Assembly (NCBI GenBank): GCA_002946415.1
Contig: NJPS01000073.1
Location: 62,001-126,000, forward strand
DNA: 64,000 bases
Reading direction: 5' to 3'
Source of the DNA: Rutstroemia sp. NJR-2017a BVV2
Lineage: Eukaryota; Ascomycota; Leotiomycetes; Helotiales; Rutstroemiaceae
The notes below the pieces were generated by a model. It was not told the origin of the DNA. It did no database searches and worked only from the letters and a program-made list of their open reading frames with translations. A program made the translations under genes and the position numbers. This document shows, in pieces, positions 54,445 through 64,000 of this stretch (position 1 is its first letter; every line of letters starts with the position of its first letter).

Positions 54445-55756
54445 CTAGTTCAAAGGCTTCCTAGCAACCATCAAGTACATCGGTGTGAATAAATCCTCTT
54501 TCGCACCCGCAACCAAGCAATCCGCAGCCAACGCCAACGAATCAGCAGTCTTCTGTGTTCCTCCCGGAGCCAACTTCAAAGTCTCCAAAAGCCCGACAAA
54601 CTTGTGTACCAAGCCACGTCCAGTCTTCGTCATTCGTGCAATGGTGAAGAAATCACCAATCGTGCCCATGTGCTTGAATTCTCCTGCAATAGGGTAGTAC
54701 CAAGGGGTGGCATCCGGACGCTTGGCGAGATCTTCGTGGAGGACAAGCTCGAAGCCTGCGGCTTTAATGGCGGCTATGCCTTCGGAGATCTTGACCATGT
54801 TGGAGATTCCGTCACCTTGCTCGATACCGAGACGGATGGCACGGTGGTGCTCGTTGTTGTTGTCGTAGTTGTCGGTCATGAGCCATTCGTACACACCGAA
54901 TGTTCCACCGGGCTTGAGGACGCGGAAGATTTGTGAGTAGACACCCTCGAGGGAGGGGGCGTGTACGGTGGCTTCGATAGCGTAGACGGCGTCGAAGCTG
55001 TTCTCTGGGAAGGACATTTGCTGGAGGGATATTATTAGTGGTATTTCTTGGGTATTTGCGGATAGGATAACATACCATGAAATCACCCTTGACGAACTTC
55101 AATTGATCGGCCAGACCCTCCTTTTGAGCATATCGTGTGGCACGCTCAATTTGGTAGTCATTGTTGTTCAATCCAGTAATGTGTGCTCCGGTGAACTTGG
55201 CGATCTCCCTGGCGGGACCTCCTACACCGCATCCAACATCCAGCACTTTGTCACCATCCTTAATACCGATTTTCGCGGCGAGGTAGTGTTCGTGACGGGC
55301 AATGGCTTGGTAGAAGGGTTCACCGTATGCAAATCGACAGAAATGGAACGATTGACCCCATCCGTATTCGTAAAGATCAGTGGCAAGGTTGTAGTAACTG
55401 TGTGTGTATTAGCATACCGCTCATTTGCGAGTGAATATCAATGGCACATAGAACTCACTGTCGTGTCAAGGTAGCATATTCAGCAGTTCGTGCCTAATGT
55501 TCAGATTAGATGGCTGTCCGCGAAATGTTGTGGTGCGAGCAAGTGTATGTACCTCTCTGTCCTCCTTGGTTTCGTCCTTGGCAGCTTTGTTATCCCAATG
55601 CTTGAAGTACTCATCGACAGCAGCTTTTTGTGCCGCAGCGTCTTTCTTCATCATCGCGCTGAAACCACCCTCAGCTTTGGAGGAGTCCTTGTGCATAGCT
55701 TTGTTGAAAGCAGCATCGCGGGAGTGGTCCTCAGTCTCGAGTCTAGTGGGAGCCAT
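54445..55756 (-). CDS. ERG6: Sterol 24-C-methyltransferase (378 aa, four exons)
   Basis: Exons 55756-55553, 55493-55459 (35 nt microexon), 55397-55076 and 55020-54445. The protein transfers methyl from S-adenosylmethionine to C-24 of zymosterol-type sterols in ergosterol synthesis, on lipid particles/ER. Visible motifs: sterol-binding [14 protein letters not shown] at residues about 89-102, the SAM-binding [10 protein letters not shown] at 132-141, and the downstream blocks [20 protein letters not shown] and [16 protein letters not shown]. Length is normal for the family (about 380). The C-terminus ([20 protein letters not shown], then [15 protein letters not shown]) is complete. Starting ATG 55756 gives the normal charged N-terminus [14 protein letters not shown]. 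The microexon (about 12 residues, [12 protein letters not shown]) preserves frame and family sequence, so it is considered real. Confidence 0.95.
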
Positions 55757-56558
55757 TGTAAGAATTGTTGAATTAGAAGGATATATTATAGGTATATGTG
55801 CAGAAAGACAAAAGGTTGAACTCGAGTTGATCGAATGTAGGTGAATGAAAAGAGAAGTAAACTTGAATGAGGGAGAAGAAGGAAGTAGTAGATGGTGTTT
55901 ATAACAGAGAAAGGGGAATCTATCTTTCTGAATATTTAACCTAACACTTTTGCTATCGCGACCGCTGAAATTATTGTCCAGGGTCTAATTTCCATATTTC
56001 CCCTGTCGCTAAACTGGAATCGTATTCGTACCTTAAAATTCGGAGCTAGTCTCCAATCAATCCGACAGGAAACACGGCCGGATAGACCCGCTGATTGGTC
56101 GGCTGAGGTGAGCCCTGTAGGAAGAAGCTTCTGATAGGCCTTCGAACATTGCAACTTACTTAGCCAATATTGATATGCAGCAAATGACAGCACTGCCGTA
56201 GTTTGAAGATTTGCGTGAAGAGCGGTCGGAAAGTGACAACTAACATGGCAACAACTGCTCTAGAACTTGGACCACTCAATGCCACTCATTTTGAGACAGC
56301 CAAACAGAGCCGTTTGCGTTATTACAGCCGAATTTACAAGGCAGCAAATCGTAGCCTCATCACATGATTCCATCGAATTTACATTTTCTAATCGGCTCTG
56401 CTTAGTCAGGCCTTCAATTCGACATTTCAAATCTTTAACGCCTTCCATCTCAGCCTTTCCATCGTCACGAACAACGTCACTTTATCGCAAAGGACGATAC
56501 GTATAAATCTCACGCTGAACCATAACACCCTCTTCCCTTCACATACACATTGACCAAA
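55757..56558. other. Divergent promoter region of ERG6 and SLT11
   Basis: About 800 bp with no gene; short frames at 55936-56193 (-) and 56267-56506 (+) have no domain. It must hold both promoters; no certain sterol-response site could be assigned by eye. Confidence 0.45.
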
Positions 56559-57731
56559 ATGCCACCACAAATCAAACAAGATCTCAATCGCTCCGGCTGG
56601 GAAACCACCGACTTCCCATCCGTGTGCGAAAACTGCCTCCCCGATAACCCATTCGTGCAAATGATCAAGCAAGACTACGGCGAAGAATGCAAAATCTGCA
56701 CTCGGCCCTTCACCGTCTTCCAATGGAAGCCCGATCGTACCGCCCGCAGCAAACGCACCAACATCTGCCTGACCTGCGCGCGTCTCAAGAACTGCTGTCA
56801 ATGCTGCATGCTCGATTTAAGTTTCGGCCTCCCGATCGTGGTCAGAGACGCTGCGTTAAAGATGATTGCGCCGGGCCCGCAGAGCGAGGTGAACAGAGAG
56901 TACTATGCGCAGAATCATGAGAAGGAGATTGAGGAGGGGAAAGGCATGGAAGAGTACGATAAGACGGATGAGAAGGCCCGCGAACTGCTACGCAGGTTAG
57001 CGAACAGTAAACCGTATTTCCGAAAAGGAACCAAGATGATTACAGATGGAGGAGGAGAAGGTAGCGCAAGTGGTGGTGGTGGTGGTGGTATGAGTGAGAA
57101 GGGAATGGCACTCGCGACCAAAGGACCAGGTCCGATACGAACACGAGACGGTGCGCCGAGCAGGGGTGCGGGTGCGGGCCGTGGGGGTAGAGGCGGCGCC
57201 AGAGGTGGACGCTCATTTCCAAGTGCTGCGCAGCTACCCCCGGGACCGCAAGACATATTACCACCAGCCGATAAATCCATAACCTCGCTATTCATCACCG
57301 GAGTCGAGGACGATTTGCCGGAATTCAAAATCCGGGAATTCTTCTCTCCATACGGAAAATTACGTTCACTAGTCTGTTCGCACATGTCTCACTGCGCGTT
57401 TGTTAATTACGCGACAAGAGAGGGCGCCGAAGCAGCGGCTGCCGCGTTGCAGGGAAAAGCTGTCATTGCGGGGTGTCCGTTGCGGGTGCAGTGGGGGAGA
57501 CCAAGACCGATTGGGACGATGGATAGGGAGGAGAGGGCTGCTACGGGCAGGGAAGGTCGCTCTGCGTTTTCGAATTCGGGTTCGAGTTCGGGTGGGCAGA
57601 GGAGAGCTATTGAGGGGAGTGCGTCGCAGGGTGCTGCGCCGCCGCCGGAGGATGATTTGGCGAGTATGGCTGCTGTTGCGGCTCCACCTGGCTCAGGGGA
57701 TGTGCAGTATGCTAGTTTGGCGGGCAATTAA
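56559..57731 (+). CDS. SLT11: Pre-mRNA splicing factor Slt11/Ecm2 (RBM22-like, 390 aa)
   Basis: A single exon, with Met 56559 chosen because the frame's 56550 start is TTG. The N-terminal Cys-rich region (FPSVCENCLPDNPF, EECKICTRPFTVFQWKPDR, NICLTCARLKNCCQCCMLDL) is the zinc-binding module of Ecm2/Slt11 and human RBM22. A Gly/Arg-rich linker follows, and then an RRM at about 240-316 (SLFITGVEDDLPEFKIREFF, CAFVNYATREGAEAAAAALQ, LRVQWGRPRP). Such proteins join the Prp19-associated complex and contact U6 and U2 snRNA to help form the active spliceosome. The poly-Gly/RGG stretch around residues 165-215 is common in filamentous fungi. Neighbours are unrelated housekeeping genes. Confidence 0.93.
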   Translation: MPPQIKQDLNRSGWETTDFPSVCENCLPDNPFVQMIKQDYGEECKICTRPFTVFQWKPDRTARSKRTNICLTCARLKNCCQCCMLDLSFGLPIVVRDAALKMIAPGPQSEVNREYYAQNHEKEIEEGKGMEEYDKTDEKARELLRRLANSKPYFRKGTKMITDGGGEGSASGGGGGGMSEKGMALATKGPGPIRTRDGAPSRGAGAGRGGRGGARGGRSFPSAAQLPPGPQDILPPADKSITSLFITGVEDDLPEFKIREFFSPYGKLRSLVCSHMSHCAFVNYATREGAEAAAAALQGKAVIAGCPLRVQWGRPRPIGTMDREERAATGREGRSAFSNSGSSSGGQRRAIEGSASQGAAPPPEDDLASMAAVAAPPGSGDVQYASLAGN

Positions 57732-58006
57732 GAGTTTGAAGGAGCATGCATGTATATCTGTTTCTGGAGTTTGGAGCTAGGTTGGGACTCTGACAGCGGA
57801 ATGGAGTGCTTCTGTTTTTTACTGGAATGTATGTCTAAAAGTACAGTGAATATAATGATAAGAGATGACTGATATGGTCATGAGATGATTACCATCTTGC
57901 TGCTTCATCGGCTGTTCGTCTGACGAACTTCATGCTGTACATCTAATTTACTGCTGCCACATTTTCAGGTTTCATAGAAATACATGTTTCTCTCATCGTA
58001 GTGTTC
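57732..58006. other. Convergent 3' intergenic region
   Basis: Between the 3' ends of SLT11 (+) and MZM1 (-). No gene. Confidence 0.4.
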
Positions 58007-58523
58007 TTATTTATCACTACACTTCTTCCCATCAATAACTACCGTCTGCCCATTCGGCATCTTCACCGTATCGTTGTCTCCTCGTTCCGTGTGTTCGTGA
58101 ATTCGTAGCTCTAATACCATATTAGCAAATACCTTCCTTAAATCCACAGCACTCTTTCTCTTCCCACCTTCCCCCCCGAAAGCAAGGAAATAAAGAAAAT
58201 TACATACTAAATCTCTCATCTCCCTCCTCTTTCCGTCCCTGAACAACATTTTCCCGTAATATCTTGGCGACGTCTTCAGCGTGGGCGATGGCGGCAGCGC
58301 ATTCGGGCGATGAGGGTTCGAGAGAGCGGTTTGAGAGGAAGGTGGAGCGGGCTTGCTTGCGGGCTGAGGTGAGGAGGGGGAGGTCTTCTGTTAAGGGGGA
58401 GAGGGGTATTAGTAGTGTTTGGAATTGGTTGTGGAGAGGGTGAGTGGTGAGGACAGGAAGGAACGAACCATGGAAGGCAAGTCGCGTTCCGCGAAGAAGG
58501 TGCCTGTATGCTGCTAACGCCAT
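58007..58523 (-). CDS. MZM1: Mitochondrial LYR-family complex III assembly factor Mzm1 (112 aa, three exons)
   Basis: Exons 58523-58469, 58387-58208 and 58110-58007. Mzm1 is a matrix chaperone that holds the Rieske iron-sulfur protein before its insertion into respiratory complex III. The LYR-like tripeptide appears as AYR in [12 protein letters not shown]. The rest matches the family: [35 protein letters not shown], then [20 protein letters not shown] and [14 protein letters not shown]. The last intron has a CTAAT branch and TATTAG acceptor. The longer frames at 58200-58249 read through introns and are not coding. Total length 112 matches the small family size. A mitochondrial targeting role for the first residues is plausible but not directly visible. 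Confidence 0.93.
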
Positions 58524-58791
58524 ACTTTGCTATTTCCTTTCTTCTTCTTCACAAGTTCGAGCTTTTGTTTATAGCACTATATACGATTTGTTAACATAGA
58601 TATCCAGACGAAACTTTACTGAGGCACAATACGACAAAAAGCATCAATAGAAATAATGGCGGGTACATCAATAGGAGGTGGAAGACGCTATGTCGGATAC
58701 TACAGCGATAACATGGTGCCAGTAATAACGAAAAGCGCTGGGATTTTATGCATGAAGAAAAGTCTGGTACACGGAACAGGTCTTGTATGAG
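58524..58791. other. Short divergent promoter between MZM1 and the 58792 gene
   Basis: A plus-strand Met-initiated stretch at 58655 (MAGTSIGGGRRYVGYYSDN) could be an extra 5' exon of the next gene, but the only nearby acceptor (ATCAG at about 58810) does not join it in phase with a reasonable intron. Left unassigned. Confidence 0.4.
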
Positions 58792-60084
58792 ATGCTGACG
58801 TTGAAATCAGGCGCGCCGGGAAAGAACCTGGAACAGCCAAAAGAGGATACCGATGGCAAGACGACCATACTTGAGACTATAGAAATGCTGACGCCGGACT
58901 CGACTTCGAGTGTCGCGGAAGAGGAAGAAACGTCCGCAGAGCAAGAGGTGGTATCAGTTGCAACGAAGCCAGAGGAGTCTGTGCCAGAACTAGCAGCGAC
59001 GTGGCTACGTCGTCACATCAAGAATAACACGGAGGATTCCACAGAGAGAAATGATCTGGGTAGAGGCATTGTTCCATGGCAGTCGGACTACAGCGATGCA
59101 CCAAGAACGGAATCGAGCCTTGCTGCTTCCGGGAACGTTGTGAGTTGGCGTGGGAACTGGGCCGAGAGTTGGCCAGCCCTCAATGATTCAACCGGCCCAG
59201 CTGGTTCCAACAGTTCACAAATTGGCCCTACAGATCGGACAACTGACAAAAACGCATTGATGCCGGAAAATAACTGTTCCATCCCACAGAATTTGGTAAA
59301 CGGGCATGCAGAACACTCGAATCACAACAGCGCATCAAACGGAGAGTCGAGTATCGCGAACTCGCGCGCGTCGAAGAATACATCCGTCAACGAAGCAAGC
59401 CCCGCAAATGGTAGCGCCCCAGAAAGTACTCATTCTAGAAAAGGACAAGAGCCTAAGATAGGCGCATCATCAAAGCAAAATCGTTCGAGTGAAATGCAGG
59501 ACTTCACAATCAGAAGGCCCAGCACACCGTACATTGGAAGTGCAAATGCCGCGCATGTGGCAACCCAATACATGAACAGAAAGGAATCAATCGATATCAT
59601 CAACAACGAGGCGTTACATACTGTAGGCGCAGTTCCTCTGGATCCAAGCCCCCTAGCTGCGTTCCCTCCTGTTACAATTTCCGGAGATCAAGATGCCGCG
59701 GTTCCATACGATCACTACCATATGAACGGCCAGACGGCTAATCCGGTGCAAGGTTTCCGACAAAAATTCAACAAACAAGAAACATTTGGCAACATACCTT
59801 CAAGCACTATGCCGCCTCCAATGACCGGTAACCAACTTGGCCAATCAGATATCGAAAACGAACGTATAGTTGAGCGTTCTGATAAAGATGATCCTGACGA
59901 GCAGCTACCGAGCGAAATCCTCGATGATATGGAGTCCACTCTGGAGATGTTGAGAGAAAAGGACCAGCAGCGGCTTGTGATTACCGAAAAGTTATTGAGG
60001 CAGACGCGGTTGCTCAAGCAAGCTCAGATGGCCGCTACGATTCGAGGTCGTGACAGTATTTCTACTTTAGATCTCTGCACGTGA
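58792..60084 (+). CDS. Largely disordered protein of unknown function with C-terminal helix (430 aa)
   Basis: A single open frame; Met 58792 is the first ATG (the frame opens with TTG at 58783). Residues 1-350 are Ser/Asn/Glu/Pro-rich with no domain, including a WLRRHIKNNTED segment and a WRGNWAESWPALND Trp-rich patch. The last about 60 residues (LPSEILDDMESTLEMLREKD, then QQRLVITEKLLRQTRLLKQA) form a charged coiled coil. Low conservation is expected for such a protein. An upstream exon cannot be excluded. The gene lies between MZM1 and zuotin, but nothing indicates shared function. Confidence 0.65.
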   Translation: MLTLKSGAPGKNLEQPKEDTDGKTTILETIEMLTPDSTSSVAEEEETSAEQEVVSVATKPEESVPELAATWLRRHIKNNTEDSTERNDLGRGIVPWQSDYSDAPRTESSLAASGNVVSWRGNWAESWPALNDSTGPAGSNSSQIGPTDRTTDKNALMPENNCSIPQNLVNGHAEHSNHNSASNGESSIANSRASKNTSVNEASPANGSAPESTHSRKGQEPKIGASSKQNRSSEMQDFTIRRPSTPYIGSANAAHVATQYMNRKESIDIINNEALHTVGAVPLDPSPLAAFPPVTISGDQDAAVPYDHYHMNGQTANPVQGFRQKFNKQETFGNIPSSTMPPPMTGNQLGQSDIENERIVERSDKDDPDEQLPSEILDDMESTLEMLREKDQQRLVITEKLLRQTRLLKQAQMAATIRGRDSISTLDLCT

Positions 60085-60371
60085 CTTATCACTGGGTCTC
60101 TTCTCAGAGTTTTTTCTTGAAATGGACGTATGGTTTTGGCTATGGAGAAAATGTATGTTCGACAACGGATGCAAAAGATTGAAAACAGCGCAGTATAAAT
60201 TCTAGAGCAAGTGATGAGAGTATTATAGCTTTTCATCCTCGAATTAAGTGATGGATTTCTGCCGTAAAAAGTGAAGGCGGTGTGAAGCATTTTTTCGGTC
60301 GACCAACTCTTTCTTTTTTCTTTCCCCTCCATTTTGCCAGCGTTTTAAGATCACCTAAACAATAATTTAAG
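60085..60371. other. Intergenic, zuotin promoter
   Basis: No gene. The T-rich pyrimidine stretch CTTTCTTTTTTCTTTCC at about 60308-60326 just before the start codon resembles the strong-promoter pyrimidine tracts often found in highly expressed fungal genes. Confidence 0.4.
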
Positions 60372-61766
60372 ATGGCTGCTCATTCTCAAGTTTCTTTACC
60401 TCTACCCGTACTTCCGGAAGGATGGTCTGCGGAAAAGGACTTCAAGGTTGTTGGTAGCGTTTCTGCTGCCACTCAACGTAGCCTTGAGCCTGTTGGACCT
60501 CACTTTTTGGCCCACGCTCGCAGAGCCCGTCATAAGCGTACATTCTCCGAAGATGATCGCATCCAAGCCCAGGAAAATGTCAAGAAGGTCGAGGATGATG
60601 ATCTCGGTGAGATCAGTGAAGCGGAGGACCCAATGATGTTGGCTCGTGATGCCAAGGACTGGAAGGTAAATATCGACCTCTTGGTATGAGCCACGAAGTT
60701 TTACTAACTCCCGTCAAAGAACCAAGATCACTACGCCGTTCTCGGTCTCAGTAAATACAGATACAAGGCCACCGAAGAGCAAATCAAGCGCGCCCACCGA
60801 AAGAAGGTCTTGAAGCATCACCCCGATAAGAAGGCCGCAGCTGGTTCCACCGAAGACGACAACTTCTTCAAGTGCATTCAAAAAGCCACCGATCTTCTCC
60901 TCGATCCTGTCAAGCGCCGTCAATTCGATTCCGTTGACGAAGCTGCTGATGTTCCCCCACCAACCAAGAAACAACAGAAGGACAAGAAGACTTTCTACAA
61001 GCTTTGGGGTCAATGTTTCAAGGCTGAGGGTCGTTTCTCCCGAATCCAGCCTGTGCCGAAGTTCGGTGATGAGAACAGCACCAAGGAGGAAGTCGATGCG
61101 TTCTACAACTTCTTCTACAACTTCGACTCGTGGCGTTCGTTCGAATACCAAGATGAAGATGTTCCTGATGACAACGAGAACCGTGATCAGAAGCGTCACA
61201 TCGAGCGTAAGAACAACAATGCCCGCAAGAAGAAGAAGACCGAGTATTTGGCTGGGCTGAGAAAAATGCTGGACGAGGCCTCCGCTGGTGACGAACGTAT
61301 CAAGCAATTCCGTCAAGCAGCCAACGCCGAGAAGAACAAGAAGCGTTTGGAGAGAGAAGCAGCCGAGAAGAAGGAAAAGGATGACAAGGAGGCTGCCAAG
61401 AAAGCCGAAGAGCAAGCTGCTAAGGAGGCCGAGGAGAAGGCCAAGGTCGAGAAGGAGCAAGGCAAGAAAGCTAAGGAGGCTGCCAAGGCCGCTGTTAAGA
61501 AGAACAGACGTGTCTTGAAGGGTAGTGTCAAGGATGCCAACTACTTCGCCTCAGGCGGAGAGCCATCCGCTGCTCAGATCGACTCCGTCTTGAATGATGT
61601 TGAGCTCCTTCAAGGCAAGATTGATCCTGATGAGTGTGCAGCTCTTGCCGGCAAGTTGAACGGCTTGAAGGGTGCGGATGAGATCAAGGGTGTTTGGAGC
61701 GCTGAGGTCAAGAGATTGATCGAGGCTGGAAAGCTCAAGGAGGGCGATGTTAAGACTCTGGCTTAG
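60372..61766 (+). CDS. ZUO1: Zuotin, ribosome-associated J-protein (446 aa, two exons)
   Basis: Exons 60372-60665 and 60720-61766; the intron has GTAAAT, a CTAAC branch and CAAAG. Zuotin pairs with the Hsp70 Ssz1 in the ribosome-associated complex and activates Ssb on nascent chains. The J domain begins at DHYAVLGLSKYRYKATEEQI and carries the catalytic HPD at residues about 132-134 (VLKHHPDKKAA). Downstream are the zuotin homology blocks FYKLWGQCFKAEGRFS, EVDAFYNFFYNFDSWRSFEY, DNENRDQKRHIERKNNNAR, then a long charged Lys/Glu/Ala helix that contacts rRNA. A C-terminal four-helix-like region (AQIDSVLNDVELLQGK, KGVWSAEVKRLIEAGK) ends the protein. Codon use is strongly biased (AAG, GCC, GAG), consistent with high expression. 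Length matches fungal orthologues. Confidence 0.95.
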
Positions 61767-62446
61767 ACGAGTAGATGTACATCTGATAGGCGGTATGTCT
61801 TTAGACTTATATAGAATTATCATGAATCCTTATACTTATCCAAGCGTTCTAACCTGTCTTCTTTCTTTCATGGTTGCGAGTATCCTGGATATGAAAGACG
61901 TGGCTAGAAACATACTCACCATAGGCCTCGGAAGATATGTTACTTGACACGCGTATTTCTTGGTATAGAACGATGAGGAACGTTGTCAGTCACCGATAAC
62001 CCACTAACCTCGCTCGCCCATCTCCTAGCACAAGGAGACTACGCCCGCTGCAGCGTAAAAGAAAACATTCTGTCCAACCGGAATCATCCATCCACCCAAT
62101 CTTGCAGACTGCCACGAACAAAGTTGAAGATCCAAATGCACGCGAGGCAGCATCCTTATTCCAAAAAGCCCACATATCTTTAATCAAGGCGGATACCAAA
62201 CCAAATACCTTTCTCCATATAGTATCGGGCAATTCACGCAATCTCATCACTTTCAATATCACGTCTCACCATCATAATATATCACATCATATCATAGAAA
62301 ATAAATCAAATTTCCCAGTCATCATAGGAAATCAGCTATGTAAAATATCCTCCGTGTTGAAAACGCCTACTACTTCTAATCGAACCAGCTATCATCATTG
62401 AATTAATGCTATGGTATCAACCGTGAGAGAAGCTGCAGCCGACGGG
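61767..62446. other. 3' intergenic of zuotin
   Basis: No domain-bearing frame; short frames at 61983-62183 and 62102-62401 (+) have no recognisable product. Low-complexity ATCATCAT-type text at about 62262-62300. Confidence 0.4.
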
Positions 62447-62696
62447 GTGGTAGCAATTGTAAGTGAACTCCCAGTTGATCTAAAGTAGATGAACCGTAGC
62501 GGATCCAGTGGTAGCAATTGTAAGTGAGAAACTTCCAGTAAATCCAAAGCCGAAAAAACCGTTCGAGACCTGATGATATCAAGCATAAGTAGGAACCCCC
62601 AGCCAACTCAAAGCAGAAAACCGTAGCAGACCCGGTGGTATCAATGGCAGGTGAAGGATTCCAAGCCTACCCCAAGCAGAAAAATCGTTTCGACCT
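62447..62696. repeat. Four imperfect tandem repeats of about 61-65 bp
   Basis: Unit starts at 62447 and 62508 both read GTGGTAGCAATTGTAAGTGA; unit 3 starts at 62573 (ATGATATCAAGC...) and unit 4 at 62635 (GTGGTATCAATGG...). Each unit then contains a CC-AGT/CAG, AAAGCAGAAA-like and CGTAGC/CGTTTCGAC-like block in the same order. A partial unit may precede at 62411. Function unknown. Confidence 0.75.
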
Positions 62697-63113
62697 TGTT
62701 GTTTGAAGTTTTGAAAATAAAGTAGAATAATGAAATTGAGTGCTGAGTAGTATAATGCTGCATGGTGCTGTTGCTCGTTGGAAGATGAACTGCGTAGATA
62801 TTATTGCCAAATCTCCGGACCGAAACGTAGAAGGAGATCGTGAAGGAAGTGCAAAATAGATGAGAACTGAGATAGAACAAGTAGTGGCGTGGAAATTCGT
62901 GGATATCAGAGCAGAGAGATGCCGAGAAGAAATAGCGTGAATAACTGAGGTTTGTTATAAGATCGACTATTAGGGAGTAAAAACTTTATGAGAGAGAATG
63001 CCTGGTTAGCAAAGATGGTTTGGTTGAAAGAATCCTGCTAGCGCTTTAGATGCAAAGTGACAGGCGAGTACGTTGTAGGTGAGATGCTACAATGTCCAAG
63101 TAGCTTTCAGGAA
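62697..63113. other. Intergenic, 3' of last gene
   Basis: No gene. The frame at 62641-62880 (-) has no domain. Confidence 0.4.
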
Positions 63114-63973
63114 TCAAGGCTGGTAGTCGGCATCATTTTCGTCATCTTCGACAACTGGATCGCCGTCCTCCTCGTTATCAGTCTCGAATCTGCTGAAGTC
63201 GATTTCCTCATCCTCGGATTCCTCGGATTCTTCGTCTGCTTTCTCAGTCGGTTCTTCGTCCCAGCGCTCGCGCAATTTCGAGAAGATCTCGTTGAACTTA
63301 TCGCGCAGCTTAACTTTCTCTGGGCATACACCACCGCCAGCACCTTCTAAGCTGGCGTCTTTAGCAGTGTGGTTTTCCAGCATCATGTTAAACTCCTCGA
63401 ATATAATTGTGGTAGCTTCCTTGGTGCTCTGCTCAAATTCGATCCCTAACTCGGGATATAGGTTGTTAAACTGCGCTCGGATTGCCTTTGAGCAGTTCTT
63501 ATACATTTCACGACCCTTTTCCTTCACGAAGTCGATATGAATTTGTCTGTTTCTCTTGAAAAGTCCTTTGCCTACAGGGACATTGGGATGTGGTCAGCAA
63601 ACCAAGGATACCATCAAATGACTCGTACTTACCGGATGCCTCTCCACACTCCTGGTAAATAGGTTTCCACATCTCAAGCACTTGTGGGGTCACAAGTTGG
63701 TGCGCGTTGGTTGCCGTTGTTTTGATCTTGTTCTCAAAGATGTTTTCGACACATTCATTCATAATCTTTGCAGCCCTCTGCGCACTTTGACTCCAAAGAT
63801 ATAAAGGCTCAACGACGTGAGGGCAGATCGCGCTGCTGCGAGTAACAACGGAATGGGTAAAAAGCTCAAGGATCCCCGCTATCTGACTGTTATAGGTAGT
63901 GCGCTCTTCTTGGACCGATTCATGAATCGTCTTGCGCCATCGAGCGACAAGAGAGTCAAGATAGAGGCCAGCC
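63114..63973 (-). CDS. C-terminal part of a large protein, 5' end outside window (possible nuclear-GTPase-SLIP-GC-like)
   Basis: The last two exons in the window are 63973-63633 (inferred acceptor AAG, branch CTGAC) and 63571-63114. They encode GLYLDSLVARWRKTIHESVQ, ELFTHSVVTRSSAICPHVVE, ATNAHQLVTPQVLEMWKPIY, LFKRNRQIHIDFVKEKGREM and a strongly acidic C-terminal tail (EEPTEKADEESEESEDEE, DFSRFETDNEEDGDPVVEDD). The N-terminal part lies beyond position 64000. The helical middle resembles the C-terminal region of fungal dynamin-like/SLIP-GC-type GTPase proteins (a DUF7605-like region), but I cannot confirm this without a search. The real start is not in the window. Confidence 0.6.
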
Positions 63974-64000
63974 CTTGTCCAAGTCAGCAAAATTTATTCT

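Noticed and set aside
57040..57264. Minus-strand His-rich frame
   Set aside because: Antisense of the poly-Gly linker of SLT11.
58655..58790. Possible 5' exon MAGTSIGGGRRYVGYY for the 58792 gene
   Set aside because: No donor/acceptor pair of acceptable length joins it in phase to the next frame.
60714..61460. Minus-strand 248-residue Leu-rich frame that looks like a membrane protein
   Set aside because: Exact antisense of zuotin; Leu arises from the complement of its Lys/Glu (AAG/GAG) codons.

Overview
The window looks like chromosomal DNA of a filamentous ascomycete (Pezizomycotina). Evidence: short GT...CTAAC/CTAAT...AG introns of about 42-85 nt, dense genes on both strands, recognisable fungal proteins (sterol C-24 methyltransferase Erg6, zuotin, Slt11, an Rvs167-type BAR-SH3 protein, the Mzm1 assembly factor), and AT-rich blocks whose old transposon frames are wrecked in the way repeat-induced point mutation (RIP, C-to-T mainly at CpA) does it. 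A leotiomycete such as a Helotiales member would fit, but that is only an impression.

Layout. 1-11.55 kb is an AT-rich RIP block. It holds a plus-strand Ty3/Gypsy chromovirus remnant (1-2.6 kb), a mutated charged tandem repeat (3.2-3.55 kb), unassigned AT-rich DNA and a minus-strand LINE (5.71-10.56 kb). 11.55-16.26 kb is an island of normal composition with a broken polyketide synthase fragment and an intact three-exon secreted type-B carboxylesterase. 16.26-23.55 kb is a second RIP block with another copy of the same LINE in the same orientation (17.33-22.18 kb) and a Ty1/Copia-like gag-protease remnant. It is interrupted by a GC-rich island at 23.55-23.86 kb.

From 24.1 kb the DNA is ordinary euchromatin with lighter repeat content. 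In order: a four-helix glycosylated membrane protein (24.1-26.2, minus); a 245-bp solo LTR with a target duplication (27.53-27.78); a large minus-strand gene (28.04-31.11) with a ZZ-like zinc finger, an NC/papain-like segment and a Cys-Gly tail that looks broken; a small single-helix protein (31.97-32.39); a second LTR-like end (about 32.8-33.0); a secreted HEXXH metalloprotease (33.1-34.2, minus); an orphan secreted Cys-rich protein (35.1-36.3); a hypothetical protein (36.9-37.6); and a decayed pogo/jerky-type DDE transposase ending in a poly-C tract (38.1-39.5).

40.7-64 kb is conserved gene space: a C2H2/membrane protein, an Mte1/ZGRF1-type DUF2439 protein, an F-box protein, a coiled-coil protein, the BAR-SH3 protein (endocytosis, actin), ERG6 (ergosterol), SLT11 (splicing), MZM1 (respiratory complex III assembly), a long disordered protein, zuotin (ribosome-associated J-protein), and the 3' end of a large protein running off the window. 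These housekeeping genes belong to unrelated pathways. No operon-like or cluster logic is visible except the esterase beside a dead PKS fragment. No tRNA, rRNA or CRISPR was seen. All exon boundaries were inferred by eye from splice signals and reading phase.
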